A DNA stretch of 64,000 bases from Flavobacterium rivuli WB 3.3-2 = DSM 21788 (GTDB lineage Bacteria; Bacteroidota; Bacteroidia; Flavobacteriales; Flavobacteriaceae). The notes beneath the pieces are model-generated. The model searched no databases. It worked only from the letters and a program-made list of their open reading frames with translations, and had not been told where the DNA came from. Made by a program: the position numbers and the translations under genes. The stretch lies in the NCBI RefSeq assembly GCF_000378485.1, contig NZ_KB899969.1, positions 310,001 through 374,000 of the forward strand. The letters run 5' to 3'. Numbering within the stretch: the stretch's first letter is position 1; each line of letters starts with the position of its first letter. Of this stretch, positions 49,274 to 56,814 are shown one piece after another.

Positions 49274-50064
49274 TGCAGGTATCTGTATTGGGGTGTGGGT
49301 GGCTGGGGCTGCCGCTTGCCAAAGCATTGCTTGCTAAAGGTTTTAGTGTAAAAGGGTCTACAACTACTTACGCTAAGTTAACCCTGCTTAAAGATGCCGG
49401 GATTGATCCTTATCTTATAGACGTTGAAAATTATGTTCCTGATACTACCGCCGAATTTTTAAGCGGAAGCGATATACTTATCATTAATATTCCGCCACGT
49501 GTAAAGGCAAGCGAGGCAACCTACGCTGATAGATTAAGTCAGTTATTGCCCTACATAGGGCAAGAGGGGATAAGTAAGGTCTTGTTTGTAAGTTCTACTT
49601 CGGTCTATGCCGATGATAACACTTTGGTAACAGAATTTACGTTACCTGTGCCTGATACCGAAAGTGGTAAGCAGGTGTTAGAAGCTGAGCTGCTTTTTGA
49701 GGAAGCCACAGCTTTTAAAACTACCATAATTCGCTTTGGCGGACTGATAGGCGAAGGCAGGCATCCTGTAAAATTCCTTGCCGGAAAAGAGAATCTTGCC
49801 AACCCTGATGCTCCTGTAAATTTAATCCATCAGGACGATTGCATTGGTATTATCCTTAAGATTATAACAGCAGATAGTTGGGGTGAAGTTTATAATGGTG
49901 TATCGCCACATCATCCTTCGCGCAAAGCATATTATACGGCTAAAGCGTCTCAATTAAATTTGCCTCTGCCACAATTTAATCATAGTGAACCATCTACAGG
50001 TAAAACTGTATCGGGCAATAAAGTGGTTGAGGTATTGGGGTATGAGTATAAAAATCTTCTTTAA
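49273..50064 (+). CDS. NAD(P)-binding Rossmann protein (YeeZ-like epimerase family)
   Basis: The 263 residues start with MQVSVLGCGWLGLPLAKALL (G-x-G-x-x-G Rossmann turn) and continue with VLFVSSTSVYADD and IRFGGLIGEGRHPV, matching YeeZ/SDR-like sugar-nucleotide epimerase relatives. The catalytic Tyr-x-x-x-Lys of classical SDRs is not obvious, so the reaction is uncertain. It is coupled to the preceding 31-codon ORF. Confidence 0.85.
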   Translation: MQVSVLGCGWLGLPLAKALLAKGFSVKGSTTTYAKLTLLKDAGIDPYLIDVENYVPDTTAEFLSGSDILIINIPPRVKASEATYADRLSQLLPYIGQEGISKVLFVSSTSVYADDNTLVTEFTLPVPDTESGKQVLEAELLFEEATAFKTTIIRFGGLIGEGRHPVKFLAGKENLANPDAPVNLIHQDDCIGIILKIITADSWGEVYNGVSPHHPSRKAYYTAKASQLNLPLPQFNHSEPSTGKTVSGNKVVEVLGYEYKNLL

Positions 50065-50144
50065 ATTTTTTGTAGAAATATAGGCTTTAGCACTAAGTAT
50101 CATTCACTACAAATCAAATAAACAAATTACCAGATAACAAACTA

Positions 50145-50807
50145 TTAAATATACCCCTGGCTTTTGGCTACATGAATGAGGTCTTTATCATCGCCTTCTA
50201 CCTTAAGCAGTTTTTTAATTTTATGCTTGCGTGTAGCTATAATGCTGTCTGTAAGTGGTATGTACCTGCTTAAGTTTTTATTTTTTATCCCTTTGCTTAA
50301 CAGTACAATAATGCGTACATCTATATCCTCAAGGGTAATCCCTTTTTCTTTGCGGTTACTGTAGTTTACTATTGTTTTACTGTAGTAGGTATCGCCTTTT
50401 AAAACCCTTGTAAAGGCATCGCACAGGTCGTCTATATTACAATCGCTTTTGTTTATAAAACCTTCCGGGTTTACCGCAAGGAGTACGTTACTTAATATGC
50501 TTACTTCCCGGTGCATGGTTAACACTACAATTTTACAATGGGGCATTGTTTTTCTTATAAGCATTGCAATGTCCCGGCCAGATTGTAAATCCATATCTGC
50601 AAAGGCGGGTATACTGTAGTCTATAAGGGCAATATCAAACGGAGTTTCGGTATGTTCTTTAATTTTGTTGAATGCCGATTCGCAGTCAGAAGCCTTAGTA
50701 AACATTAGCTCATCCTGATTGTATTCGATATTTTCGAACATAAAATTGTAACCATCAAGTATAGCCTCGTGGTCATCTACAGCAAATACATGTAACTTCT
50801 TCTTCAA
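50145..50807 (-). CDS. Response regulator (receiver domain with C-terminal HTH-like region)
   Basis: The 220 residues have an N-terminal receiver domain (about 1-130) with the acidic pocket AVDDHEAILDG, phosphoacceptor Asp in IALIDYSIP, and Lys in FINKSDC. The C-terminus (about 155-220) is LuxR-like: TLEDIDVRIIVLLSKGIKNKNLSRYIP, then SIIATRKHKIKKLL. No sensor kinase is adjacent, so its partner is unknown. It lies convergent to the epimerase and after the M13 peptidase terminator. Confidence 0.9.
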   Translation of the reverse strand: MKKKLHVFAVDDHEAILDGYNFMFENIEYNQDELMFTKASDCESAFNKIKEHTETPFDIALIDYSIPAFADMDLQSGRDIAMLIRKTMPHCKIVVLTMHREVSILSNVLLAVNPEGFINKSDCNIDDLCDAFTRVLKGDTYYSKTIVNYSNRKEKGITLEDIDVRIIVLLSKGIKNKNLSRYIPLTDSIIATRKHKIKKLLKVEGDDKDLIHVAKSQGYI

Positions 50808-50895
50808 AACTTAGCAATCGTTTTAGCAACACAAAGTTAATTTTTAAATAATCATTTAAAATACAAATTTGAGTAAATTATCAGTATTAAACAAA

Positions 50896-50932
50896 AAAAG
50901 CCTGCGTTGTTTAAAATACAACGCAGGCTTTT
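50896..50932 (-). terminator. Terminator after the M13 peptidase gene
   Basis: A 15-bp perfect stem (AAAAGCCTGCGTTGT, 7-nt loop, ACAACGCAGGCTTTT) is followed on the minus strand by a T-tract (TTTTTTTG). It lies about 20 nt past the peptidase stop. Confidence 0.92.
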
Positions 50933-50950
50933 GAGAAAATAGTATGGTAC

Positions 50951-53014
50951 TTACCAGATTTTCACACGTTTATCCGGTGCTACATACATAGCATCGCCCG
51001 GTTTAATGCCAAAAGCGGTATAAAAAGCATCAACATTTTGTAATGGTACATAAGCCCTGTATACTCCCGGCGAATGTGGGTCTGTCTTTACCTGGTTTTT
51101 AATAGCTTCATCCCTTGCTTTTGTGCGCCATATAGTAGCCCACGAAATAAAGAAACGCTGCTCTGGTGTATAGCCGTCTATCAATCCCGGATTTCCTTTT
51201 TCTTTAAGGTATAGCTGTAAACCATCGTAAGCAGCATTAACACCACCAAGGTCGCCTATGTTTTCGCCAAGTGTAAACTTACCATCTACAAAAATACCCG
51301 GTAGCGGCTGTAGCTTACTATATTGGTCAGCAAGGGCGCCACCCAGGCCTGTAAATTGTGTAAGGTCCTGGTCATTCCACCAGTTAACAAGGTTGCCATC
51401 GGCATTGTAACGCGCACCCGAATCGTCAAAACCATGCGAAATTTCGTGGCCTATAACAGCACCTATACCACCATAGTTAACGGCTTCATCTGCCCTGTAG
51501 TCATAAAAAGGCGGCTGTAATATACCTGCCGGGAATACAATTTCGTTATAAGACGGGTTAAAGTAAGCATTTACAATTTGTGGTGCCATGCCCCACTCCG
51601 TTTTGTCTACCGGTTTACCCAGTTTATCCATGTCTTTTTTATGCTCCCAGCGCGAAACACTTTGCATATTGCTGAAAAAAGTGCCTCCCTGAGCAGGGCT
51701 TTTTATAGTAAGCGCGCTATAATCTTCCCACTTATCCGGGTAACCTATTTTAATGCTAAGCTTGTGCAGTTTATCTATAGCGCTAAGCTTAGTTTCTTTA
51801 GCCATCCATGGCAGGTGGTTAATACGGTTTTCATAAGCTTTAATAACATTGTTAATCATGCTCTCTGCTTTAGCCTTAGCCTCGGCAGGGAATTTTTTCT
51901 CAACATATAGTTTACCTAAAGCTTCGCCCACACTATTGTTTATAGTTTGCAGTGCATTTTTATCACGGTACTCTTCTTTAAGCGCACCCCTAAGCGTTTT
52001 GCTGTAAAAATCCCAGTTTGCAGTTTCAATGTTAGTAGAAAGCATCGATGAAGACCTCCTTAAAAGTGTCCATTTTAAATATGCTTTCCATGAATCAACA
52101 TCTTTTTTAGCCAGTATAGTTTGAAGCGCAGCTATATATTTAGGTTGGCTAACAATAATTTCCTGTGGTTTTGCAACGCCAATACCTGTAAAATAAGTCG
52201 TCCAGTTAATGGCAGGAGCAAGTTTTTGCAGTTCTGCAACGGTCATTGGGTTGTAGCTTTTACGGTCGTCACGGCTTTCTACCCTGTCCATCATAGGCTG
52301 TGCAAAAGCAGTTTCAAGCGCAAGTATCTTTTTAGCCTGCTCAGTAGCAATTTTACCGTCATAGCCTATAAAGCCAAGCATTTTAGCAACATGTGCTACA
52401 TACTTTTCGCGTTTCTCTTTAGAGTCGGCATCTTCAGATACGTAATAATCCCTGTCAGGAAGTCCAAGGCTGGCTACACCAAGATATACAGTATTTTTAT
52501 TGCTGTCTTTAGCATCGGCACCTATGTAAGTGCCAAAAAAGCCAATACCACCAAGCGGTTCCATTTGAATGATAAGTGCCTCAAGGTCTTTTGCGGTTTT
52601 AACGCCATCTATTTGTTTAAGGTAGGGGCGAAGCGGGGTAACACCTGCCTTGTTACGGGCTACGGTATCCATTATGGTATTATACAATGCAGCAGCCTTA
52701 CCCTGATCTGACGTTGCTGCCAGGCTTTTATTGGCCGCAGCCTCTTTAAGTATGGCAAGTGCATCGTTGTTAGTACGCTCACGAAGTTCGTCAAAACTTC
52801 CCCAGCGGGTTTTGTTGCCGGGAATCTCTGTGTTGTCTACCCATTTACCATTTACATACCTAAAAAAGTCGTTGCCGGGAGTAACGCTCTTGTCCATGTA
52901 TTGCAGGTTAATGCCCGGTTTTTCCTGTTTTGCGGGTGTAGTTTGTGCATTGCTCATGCCGGTACCCAGTATAAGGGCAGCCGCAGCATATTTAGCATTG
53001 ATGTTTATTTTCAT
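50951..53014 (-). CDS. M13 family zinc metallopeptidase (PepO/neprilysin-like)
   Basis: The 687 residues have a signal peptide (MKININAKYAAAALILGTGMSNA) and the neprilysin fold. The zinc site is HEISHGFDDSG with the distal Glu in ENIGDLGGVNAAYDGL. The substrate-binding block NAYFNPSYNEIVFPAGILQPPF and the C-terminal YRAYVPLQNVDAFYTAFGI are typical. It is a periplasmic or surface oligopeptidase. A TATATTTG box on the minus strand (53037-53044) is its probable promoter. Confidence 0.95.
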   Translation of the reverse strand: MKININAKYAAAALILGTGMSNAQTTPAKQEKPGINLQYMDKSVTPGNDFFRYVNGKWVDNTEIPGNKTRWGSFDELRERTNNDALAILKEAAANKSLAATSDQGKAAALYNTIMDTVARNKAGVTPLRPYLKQIDGVKTAKDLEALIIQMEPLGGIGFFGTYIGADAKDSNKNTVYLGVASLGLPDRDYYVSEDADSKEKREKYVAHVAKMLGFIGYDGKIATEQAKKILALETAFAQPMMDRVESRDDRKSYNPMTVAELQKLAPAINWTTYFTGIGVAKPQEIIVSQPKYIAALQTILAKKDVDSWKAYLKWTLLRRSSSMLSTNIETANWDFYSKTLRGALKEEYRDKNALQTINNSVGEALGKLYVEKKFPAEAKAKAESMINNVIKAYENRINHLPWMAKETKLSAIDKLHKLSIKIGYPDKWEDYSALTIKSPAQGGTFFSNMQSVSRWEHKKDMDKLGKPVDKTEWGMAPQIVNAYFNPSYNEIVFPAGILQPPFYDYRADEAVNYGGIGAVIGHEISHGFDDSGARYNADGNLVNWWNDQDLTQFTGLGGALADQYSKLQPLPGIFVDGKFTLGENIGDLGGVNAAYDGLQLYLKEKGNPGLIDGYTPEQRFFISWATIWRTKARDEAIKNQVKTDPHSPGVYRAYVPLQNVDAFYTAFGIKPGDAMYVAPDKRVKIW

Positions 53015-53151
53015 TTAATTTTAAACTTTTGGTTTACAAATATAAAAGTATGAAAGGCAAAAACCTTTCCAATTGTTGTTAAATATCGTTATAAAGCACT
53101 TTAAGGCTGATAAAAGTGCAATTTGTAGCCTGTATGCAACCTGTTGTTTTG

Positions 53152-53159
53152 TAATTTTG
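53152..53159 (+). promoter_or_regulatory. -7 element of the SCO gene
   Basis: TAATTTTG ends 15 nt before the ATG at 53174. It lies after the alternative ATG at 53144, which is therefore excluded as the start. Confidence 0.5.
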
Positions 53160-53173
53160 CAAAAATTTTGCCC

Positions 53174-53866
53174 ATGTTATCCTTCTTTAAAAAATATAAA
53201 CTGTTCTTCATAGTTTTCCTTATCCTTTCGGCAGTCATACTTGCATTATTTAATAGTGCGCTTACACCACAAAAAACACTTAAAATATACAGCCCCGCCG
53301 ATGTAAACCCGGAACTGGCCGATAGCACCATACAAAGCGTTGCCCACCATCACAATATTGCCCCATTTGCTTTTACCAACCAGAATGGCAAGACCATTAC
53401 TCAGAAAGATTATGAGGGTAAAATATATGTGGCTGATTTCTTTTTTACCACCTGCCAGAGCATTTGCCCTAAGATGACAAAGAACATGGCGTGGCTGCAG
53501 GAACAAATAAAGAGTATGCCCGGTGTTATGCTGCTGTCACATTCGGTAACGCCGGATATTGATACGGTACCTGTACTCAGGGCTTATGCCGATGAAAAAG
53601 GCGCAATAGATGGTAAGTGGAACCTTGTTACCGGAGATAAAAAAGATATTTATTATATAGCACGAAAATCATATTTGGCGGTTAAGACCACAACATCATC
53701 GGAACTATACGATATGGTGCATACAGAAAATTTTATACTGGTGGATAAAAAAGGCAGGATACGCGGATTTTATGATGGTACTAACCTGGACAGGCCTGAT
53801 AAAGATGCAAAAAACGTGAAACAGCTCCTGGAAGATATTAAATGGTTATCTGAAAATGAAAATTAA
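53174..53866 (+). CDS. SCO1/SenC family copper chaperone
   Basis: The 230 residues from MLSFFKKYKLFFIVFLIL start with one membrane anchor (about 8-28), then a thioredoxin-fold domain with the copper-binding CxxxC in FTTCQSICPKM and the distal His in DMVHTENFILVD. SCO proteins deliver copper to cytochrome oxidase CuA or act as periplasmic thiol reductants. The upstream ATG at 53144 precedes the promoter box and is rejected. It leads into the feo genes 56 nt downstream; cotranscription is possible. Confidence 0.92.
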   Translation: MLSFFKKYKLFFIVFLILSAVILALFNSALTPQKTLKIYSPADVNPELADSTIQSVAHHHNIAPFAFTNQNGKTITQKDYEGKIYVADFFFTTCQSICPKMTKNMAWLQEQIKSMPGVMLLSHSVTPDIDTVPVLRAYADEKGAIDGKWNLVTGDKKDIYYIARKSYLAVKTTTSSELYDMVHTENFILVDKKGRIRGFYDGTNLDRPDKDAKNVKQLLEDIKWLSENEN

Positions 53867-53888
53867 GCATGTTGTAGATATTTATTAG

Positions 53889-53896
53889 TACTTTTG
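53889..53896 (+). promoter_or_regulatory. -7 element of the feo operon
   Basis: TACTTTTG lies 27 nt upstream of the feoA TTG start, giving the feo genes their own promoter in addition to any readthrough from the SCO gene. No clear Fur or DtxR palindrome overlaps it. Confidence 0.45.
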
Positions 53897-53922
53897 TAAT
53901 ATTAATTGATTCTAAATAAAAG

Positions 53923-54156
53923 TTGAAAACCACTCTTGCAGTTCTTAAAAAAGGGCAAAAAGCCATTATTACCGACTTTAATGTGGATGCGATACCATTA
54001 AAGCTGCTTGAAATGGGGTGCCTGCCCGGCAACCAGGTGCAACTTTTACAAACTGCCCCTATGGGCGACCCTATTTACATTAACGTTAACGACAGCCATG
54101 TGGCAATTCGAAAAGAAACAGCTGCCGAAATAGACGTTATAATTATAACGGACTAA
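53923..54156 (+). CDS. feoA: Ferrous iron transport protein A
   Basis: The 77-residue SH3-like cytosolic protein is needed for FeoB-mediated Fe(II) uptake. MGCLPGNQVQLLQTAPMGDPI is the typical FeoA core. The start is TTG at 53923: a TAA lies in frame at 53917-53919 and no ATG follows before the domain. feoB begins 4 nt after the stop, indicating an operon. Confidence 0.92.
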   Translation: MKTTLAVLKKGQKAIITDFNVDAIPLKLLEMGCLPGNQVQLLQTAPMGDPIYINVNDSHVAIRKETAAEIDVIIITD

Positions 54157-54160
54157 TTTA

Positions 54161-56272
54161 ATGGCTGGCTCCTCCCTAAAAATAGCCTTGATAGGCAACC
54201 CGAATACCGGAAAAACATCTGTCTTTAACCTGCTTACCGGCCTTAACCAGCAGGTGGGTAACTACCCCGGCATTACTGTAGAGCGTAAAGTAGGTTCGTG
54301 CCGTTTGCCTAATGGTACTAAGGGCACCATACTTGATTTACCCGGAACCTACAGCCTTAATGCCAGCTCTATGGATGAGAATGTAGTTATAGAGCTGCTC
54401 CTTAATAAAAATGACAAAGATTACCCGGATGTTGCCGTAGTAGTAACCGATGTAGAGAACCTAAAGCGTAATTTATTGCTTTTTACCCAGATTAAAGATC
54501 TTGAAATACCTGCTATACTGGTTATTAATATGGCCGACAGAATGGATAAAAAAGGCATAACAGTAGATATACCTTATTTAGAAAGCCACCTTAAAACACG
54601 TATTGCATTAATAAGCTCGCGCAAGGGTACGGGTATAGACCATCTTAAAGAGCTGATCGTTAATTACGCAGCATTGCCTACAGAGCCCTGCCTCAATGCA
54701 TCGTCTATAGACCCCGACTATTTTAATAAACTTCGGCAGACTTTTCCTAACCAGTTGCTGTACAAGCTGTGGCTTGTAATCACCCAGGATGTAAACTTTG
54801 GGCTTATAGACCTTAAAGAACTTCAGGGTACGGCATTTACCAAAACAAAATCAGAGCTAAAAAGGCTTCAGCAAAAAGAAACCATAAAACGCTACCAGTT
54901 TATTAACGATGTGCTTAAAACAGGGCAGGTTATAGACCATAGTAAAGCAAATGATTTACGTGCTAAACTGGACAGGGTGCTTACCCACAGGATTTTTGGC
55001 TACGTTATCTTCTTCGGGATACTCATGCTTATCTTCCAGTCTATATTTTCATGGTCGGAAATACCTATGAATTTTATCGACGAGAGTTTTGCATGGCTGT
55101 CTGCCTTTACATCACAGCACATGCAGCCCGGCAAATTAACCGACCTGATAACACAGGGTATCATTCCCGGTATAGGCGGTGTGGTTATCTTTATTCCGCA
55201 AATAGCATTTTTGTTCCTCTTTATATCGGTGCTGGAAGAAACCGGTTACATGAGCCGCGTGGTATTCCTTATGGACAATGTTATGAAACGTTTTGGGCTT
55301 AGCGGTAAAAGTGTTGTGCCGTTAATATCGGGTACAGCATGTGCCATTCCCGCCATAATGGCTGCCCGAAATATAGAGAACTGGCGGGAAAGGCTTATTA
55401 CCATACTGGTTACACCTTTTACCACCTGTTCTGCAAGGCTGCCGGTATACAGCATATTAATATCGCTTATAATCCCTAACAGGTATGTGCTTGGTATATT
55501 TAATCTGCAGGGCCTCACACTTATGCTGCTATACCTGCTTGGGTTTACCGGGGCAATACTTTCGGCCTGGATATTAAACAAAGTGCTGGATATAAAACAT
55601 AAAAGCTTTTTTGTAGCCGAAATGCCCAACTACAAACTTCCGCTGCTTAAAAATATCGGGCTTACCGTATTAGAAAAAACCAAGGCATTTGTATATGGTG
55701 CCGGTAAGATAATACTGGCGCTGTCTATCATAATATGGTTTTTAGGGTCGCACGGCCCGGGCAAAAAATTTAGCGATGCCCCGGCTATTGTTACGGCAAT
55801 GCCGCAGAGTAAAACCTTAACAGAGAGCCAGCTTAATGATGCCATAGCGGCTTACCAGTTAGAAAATTCTTACATAGGTATTGCCGGTAAAGGTATAGAA
55901 CCTGTTATACGCCCACTGGGTTACGACTGGAAAATAGGCATTGCCATAGTATCGTCATTCGCGGCGCGCGAAGTGTTTGTGGGCACGCTTGCCACTATTT
56001 ACAACATAGGCAGCAGTGCCGAAAATGAAGACGAAGGAACTATACGCCAGCGTATGGCTGCTGAGGTAAACCCTGTAACCGGAGAGAAAATTTTTAATTT
56101 TGCAACCGGGGCATCATTATTGCTCTTTTATGCATTTGCCATGCAGTGTATAAGCACGCTGGCAATTACTAAAAAAGAGACCAATTCCTGGAAATGGCCT
56201 ATAATACAACTGGTGGGTATGAGCGGTTTTGCTTACATAGTGTCGTTTATAACATACCAGTTATTAAAGTAA
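54161..56272 (+). CDS. feoB: Ferrous iron transporter B
   Basis: The 703-residue inner-membrane GTPase-linked Fe(II) transporter has an N-terminal G domain with GNPNTGKTS (P-loop, about 10-18), DLPGTYSL (G3) and NMADRMDKKG (G4). At least eight membrane segments follow, including the gate motif ISGTACAIPAIMAARN and TPFTTCSARLPVYSIL, where Cys residues are conserved in the family. It is followed 5 nt later by the Cys-rich membrane partner. Confidence 0.96.
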   Translation: MAGSSLKIALIGNPNTGKTSVFNLLTGLNQQVGNYPGITVERKVGSCRLPNGTKGTILDLPGTYSLNASSMDENVVIELLLNKNDKDYPDVAVVVTDVENLKRNLLLFTQIKDLEIPAILVINMADRMDKKGITVDIPYLESHLKTRIALISSRKGTGIDHLKELIVNYAALPTEPCLNASSIDPDYFNKLRQTFPNQLLYKLWLVITQDVNFGLIDLKELQGTAFTKTKSELKRLQQKETIKRYQFINDVLKTGQVIDHSKANDLRAKLDRVLTHRIFGYVIFFGILMLIFQSIFSWSEIPMNFIDESFAWLSAFTSQHMQPGKLTDLITQGIIPGIGGVVIFIPQIAFLFLFISVLEETGYMSRVVFLMDNVMKRFGLSGKSVVPLISGTACAIPAIMAARNIENWRERLITILVTPFTTCSARLPVYSILISLIIPNRYVLGIFNLQGLTLMLLYLLGFTGAILSAWILNKVLDIKHKSFFVAEMPNYKLPLLKNIGLTVLEKTKAFVYGAGKIILALSIIIWFLGSHGPGKKFSDAPAIVTAMPQSKTLTESQLNDAIAAYQLENSYIGIAGKGIEPVIRPLGYDWKIGIAIVSSFAAREVFVGTLATIYNIGSSAENEDEGTIRQRMAAEVNPVTGEKIFNFATGASLLLFYAFAMQCISTLAITKKETNSWKWPIIQLVGMSGFAYIVSFITYQLLK

Positions 56273-56277
56273 AGTTT

Positions 56278-56403
56278 ATGGATATTCAGCAAATTATAGT
56301 ATACCTGCTTGTTGCAGCTGCAACAGCTTTTTTGGTTAAAAAATATTTTTTCAAGAAAAAGAAAGCCGGCAATTGCGGTGGCGACGATTGCGGGTGCCAT
56401 TGA
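56278..56403 (+). CDS. FeoB-associated Cys-rich membrane protein
   Basis: The 41-residue protein has a single N-terminal helix (MDIQQIIVYLLVAAATAFLV) and a basic turn (KKYFFKKKKA), then a Cys-rich tail (NCGGDDCGCH). This architecture matches the FeoB-associated small Cys-rich proteins of Bacteroidetes, likely to act with FeoB at the inner membrane. Its ATG is 5 nt after the feoB stop; a longer in-frame frame starting at 56194 would overlap feoB and is rejected. Confidence 0.85.
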   Translation: MDIQQIIVYLLVAAATAFLVKKYFFKKKKAGNCGGDDCGCH

Positions 56404-56490
56404 TAAATGTTGTTTTAAGTATTCCACCCAAGAGGTTTAAAAAATCTTCAGGCTATACCAATAATGATATAAAGCAGTCTCAATAATTTA

Positions 56491-56604
56491 TCACGCAAAG
56501 GCGCGAAGACGCAAAGCTAGGTACACAATCCTACCCACAAAGCGACTGATCAACTTATCAGTCGCTGTAACGGAACCTACTTTGGCATACAGCTTTGCGT
56601 GACA
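56491..56604. repeat. Palindromic intergenic repeat, copy C (arm-shortened)
   Basis: The left arm TCACGCAAAGGCGCG-AAGACGCAAAGCT (56491-56518) faces AGCTTTGCGTGA (56591-56602), which equals the complementary arm minus 16 nt, as if lost between the two CGCAAAG copies. The inner hairpin is AGCGACTGAT / ATCAGTCGCT (56541-56550 with 56557-56566). The gap 56404-56814 has no gene. Confidence 0.75.
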
Positions 56605-56814
56605 TTAGGATAGTAAAAAATAAGGCTAAAATATATCGATACAGTATTAGTTAGTTCGTAATCTCCTGAATACTGATCATTTGGTTTTAACTTAATACCA
56701 TTGTAATTTCTCCGTCTCTTAACAAACCCTTATGTATTAACACTTCGTTAAATACAATACTATATTGACAGGTAAAACCTACTTTTATTTATGTATTTAA
56801 AAAAAAAGCATATT

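Noticed and set aside
53897..53922. Possible DtxR-like site before feoA
   Set aside because: Only TCTAA matches the DtxR consensus; the palindrome seen before the TonB receptor is absent.
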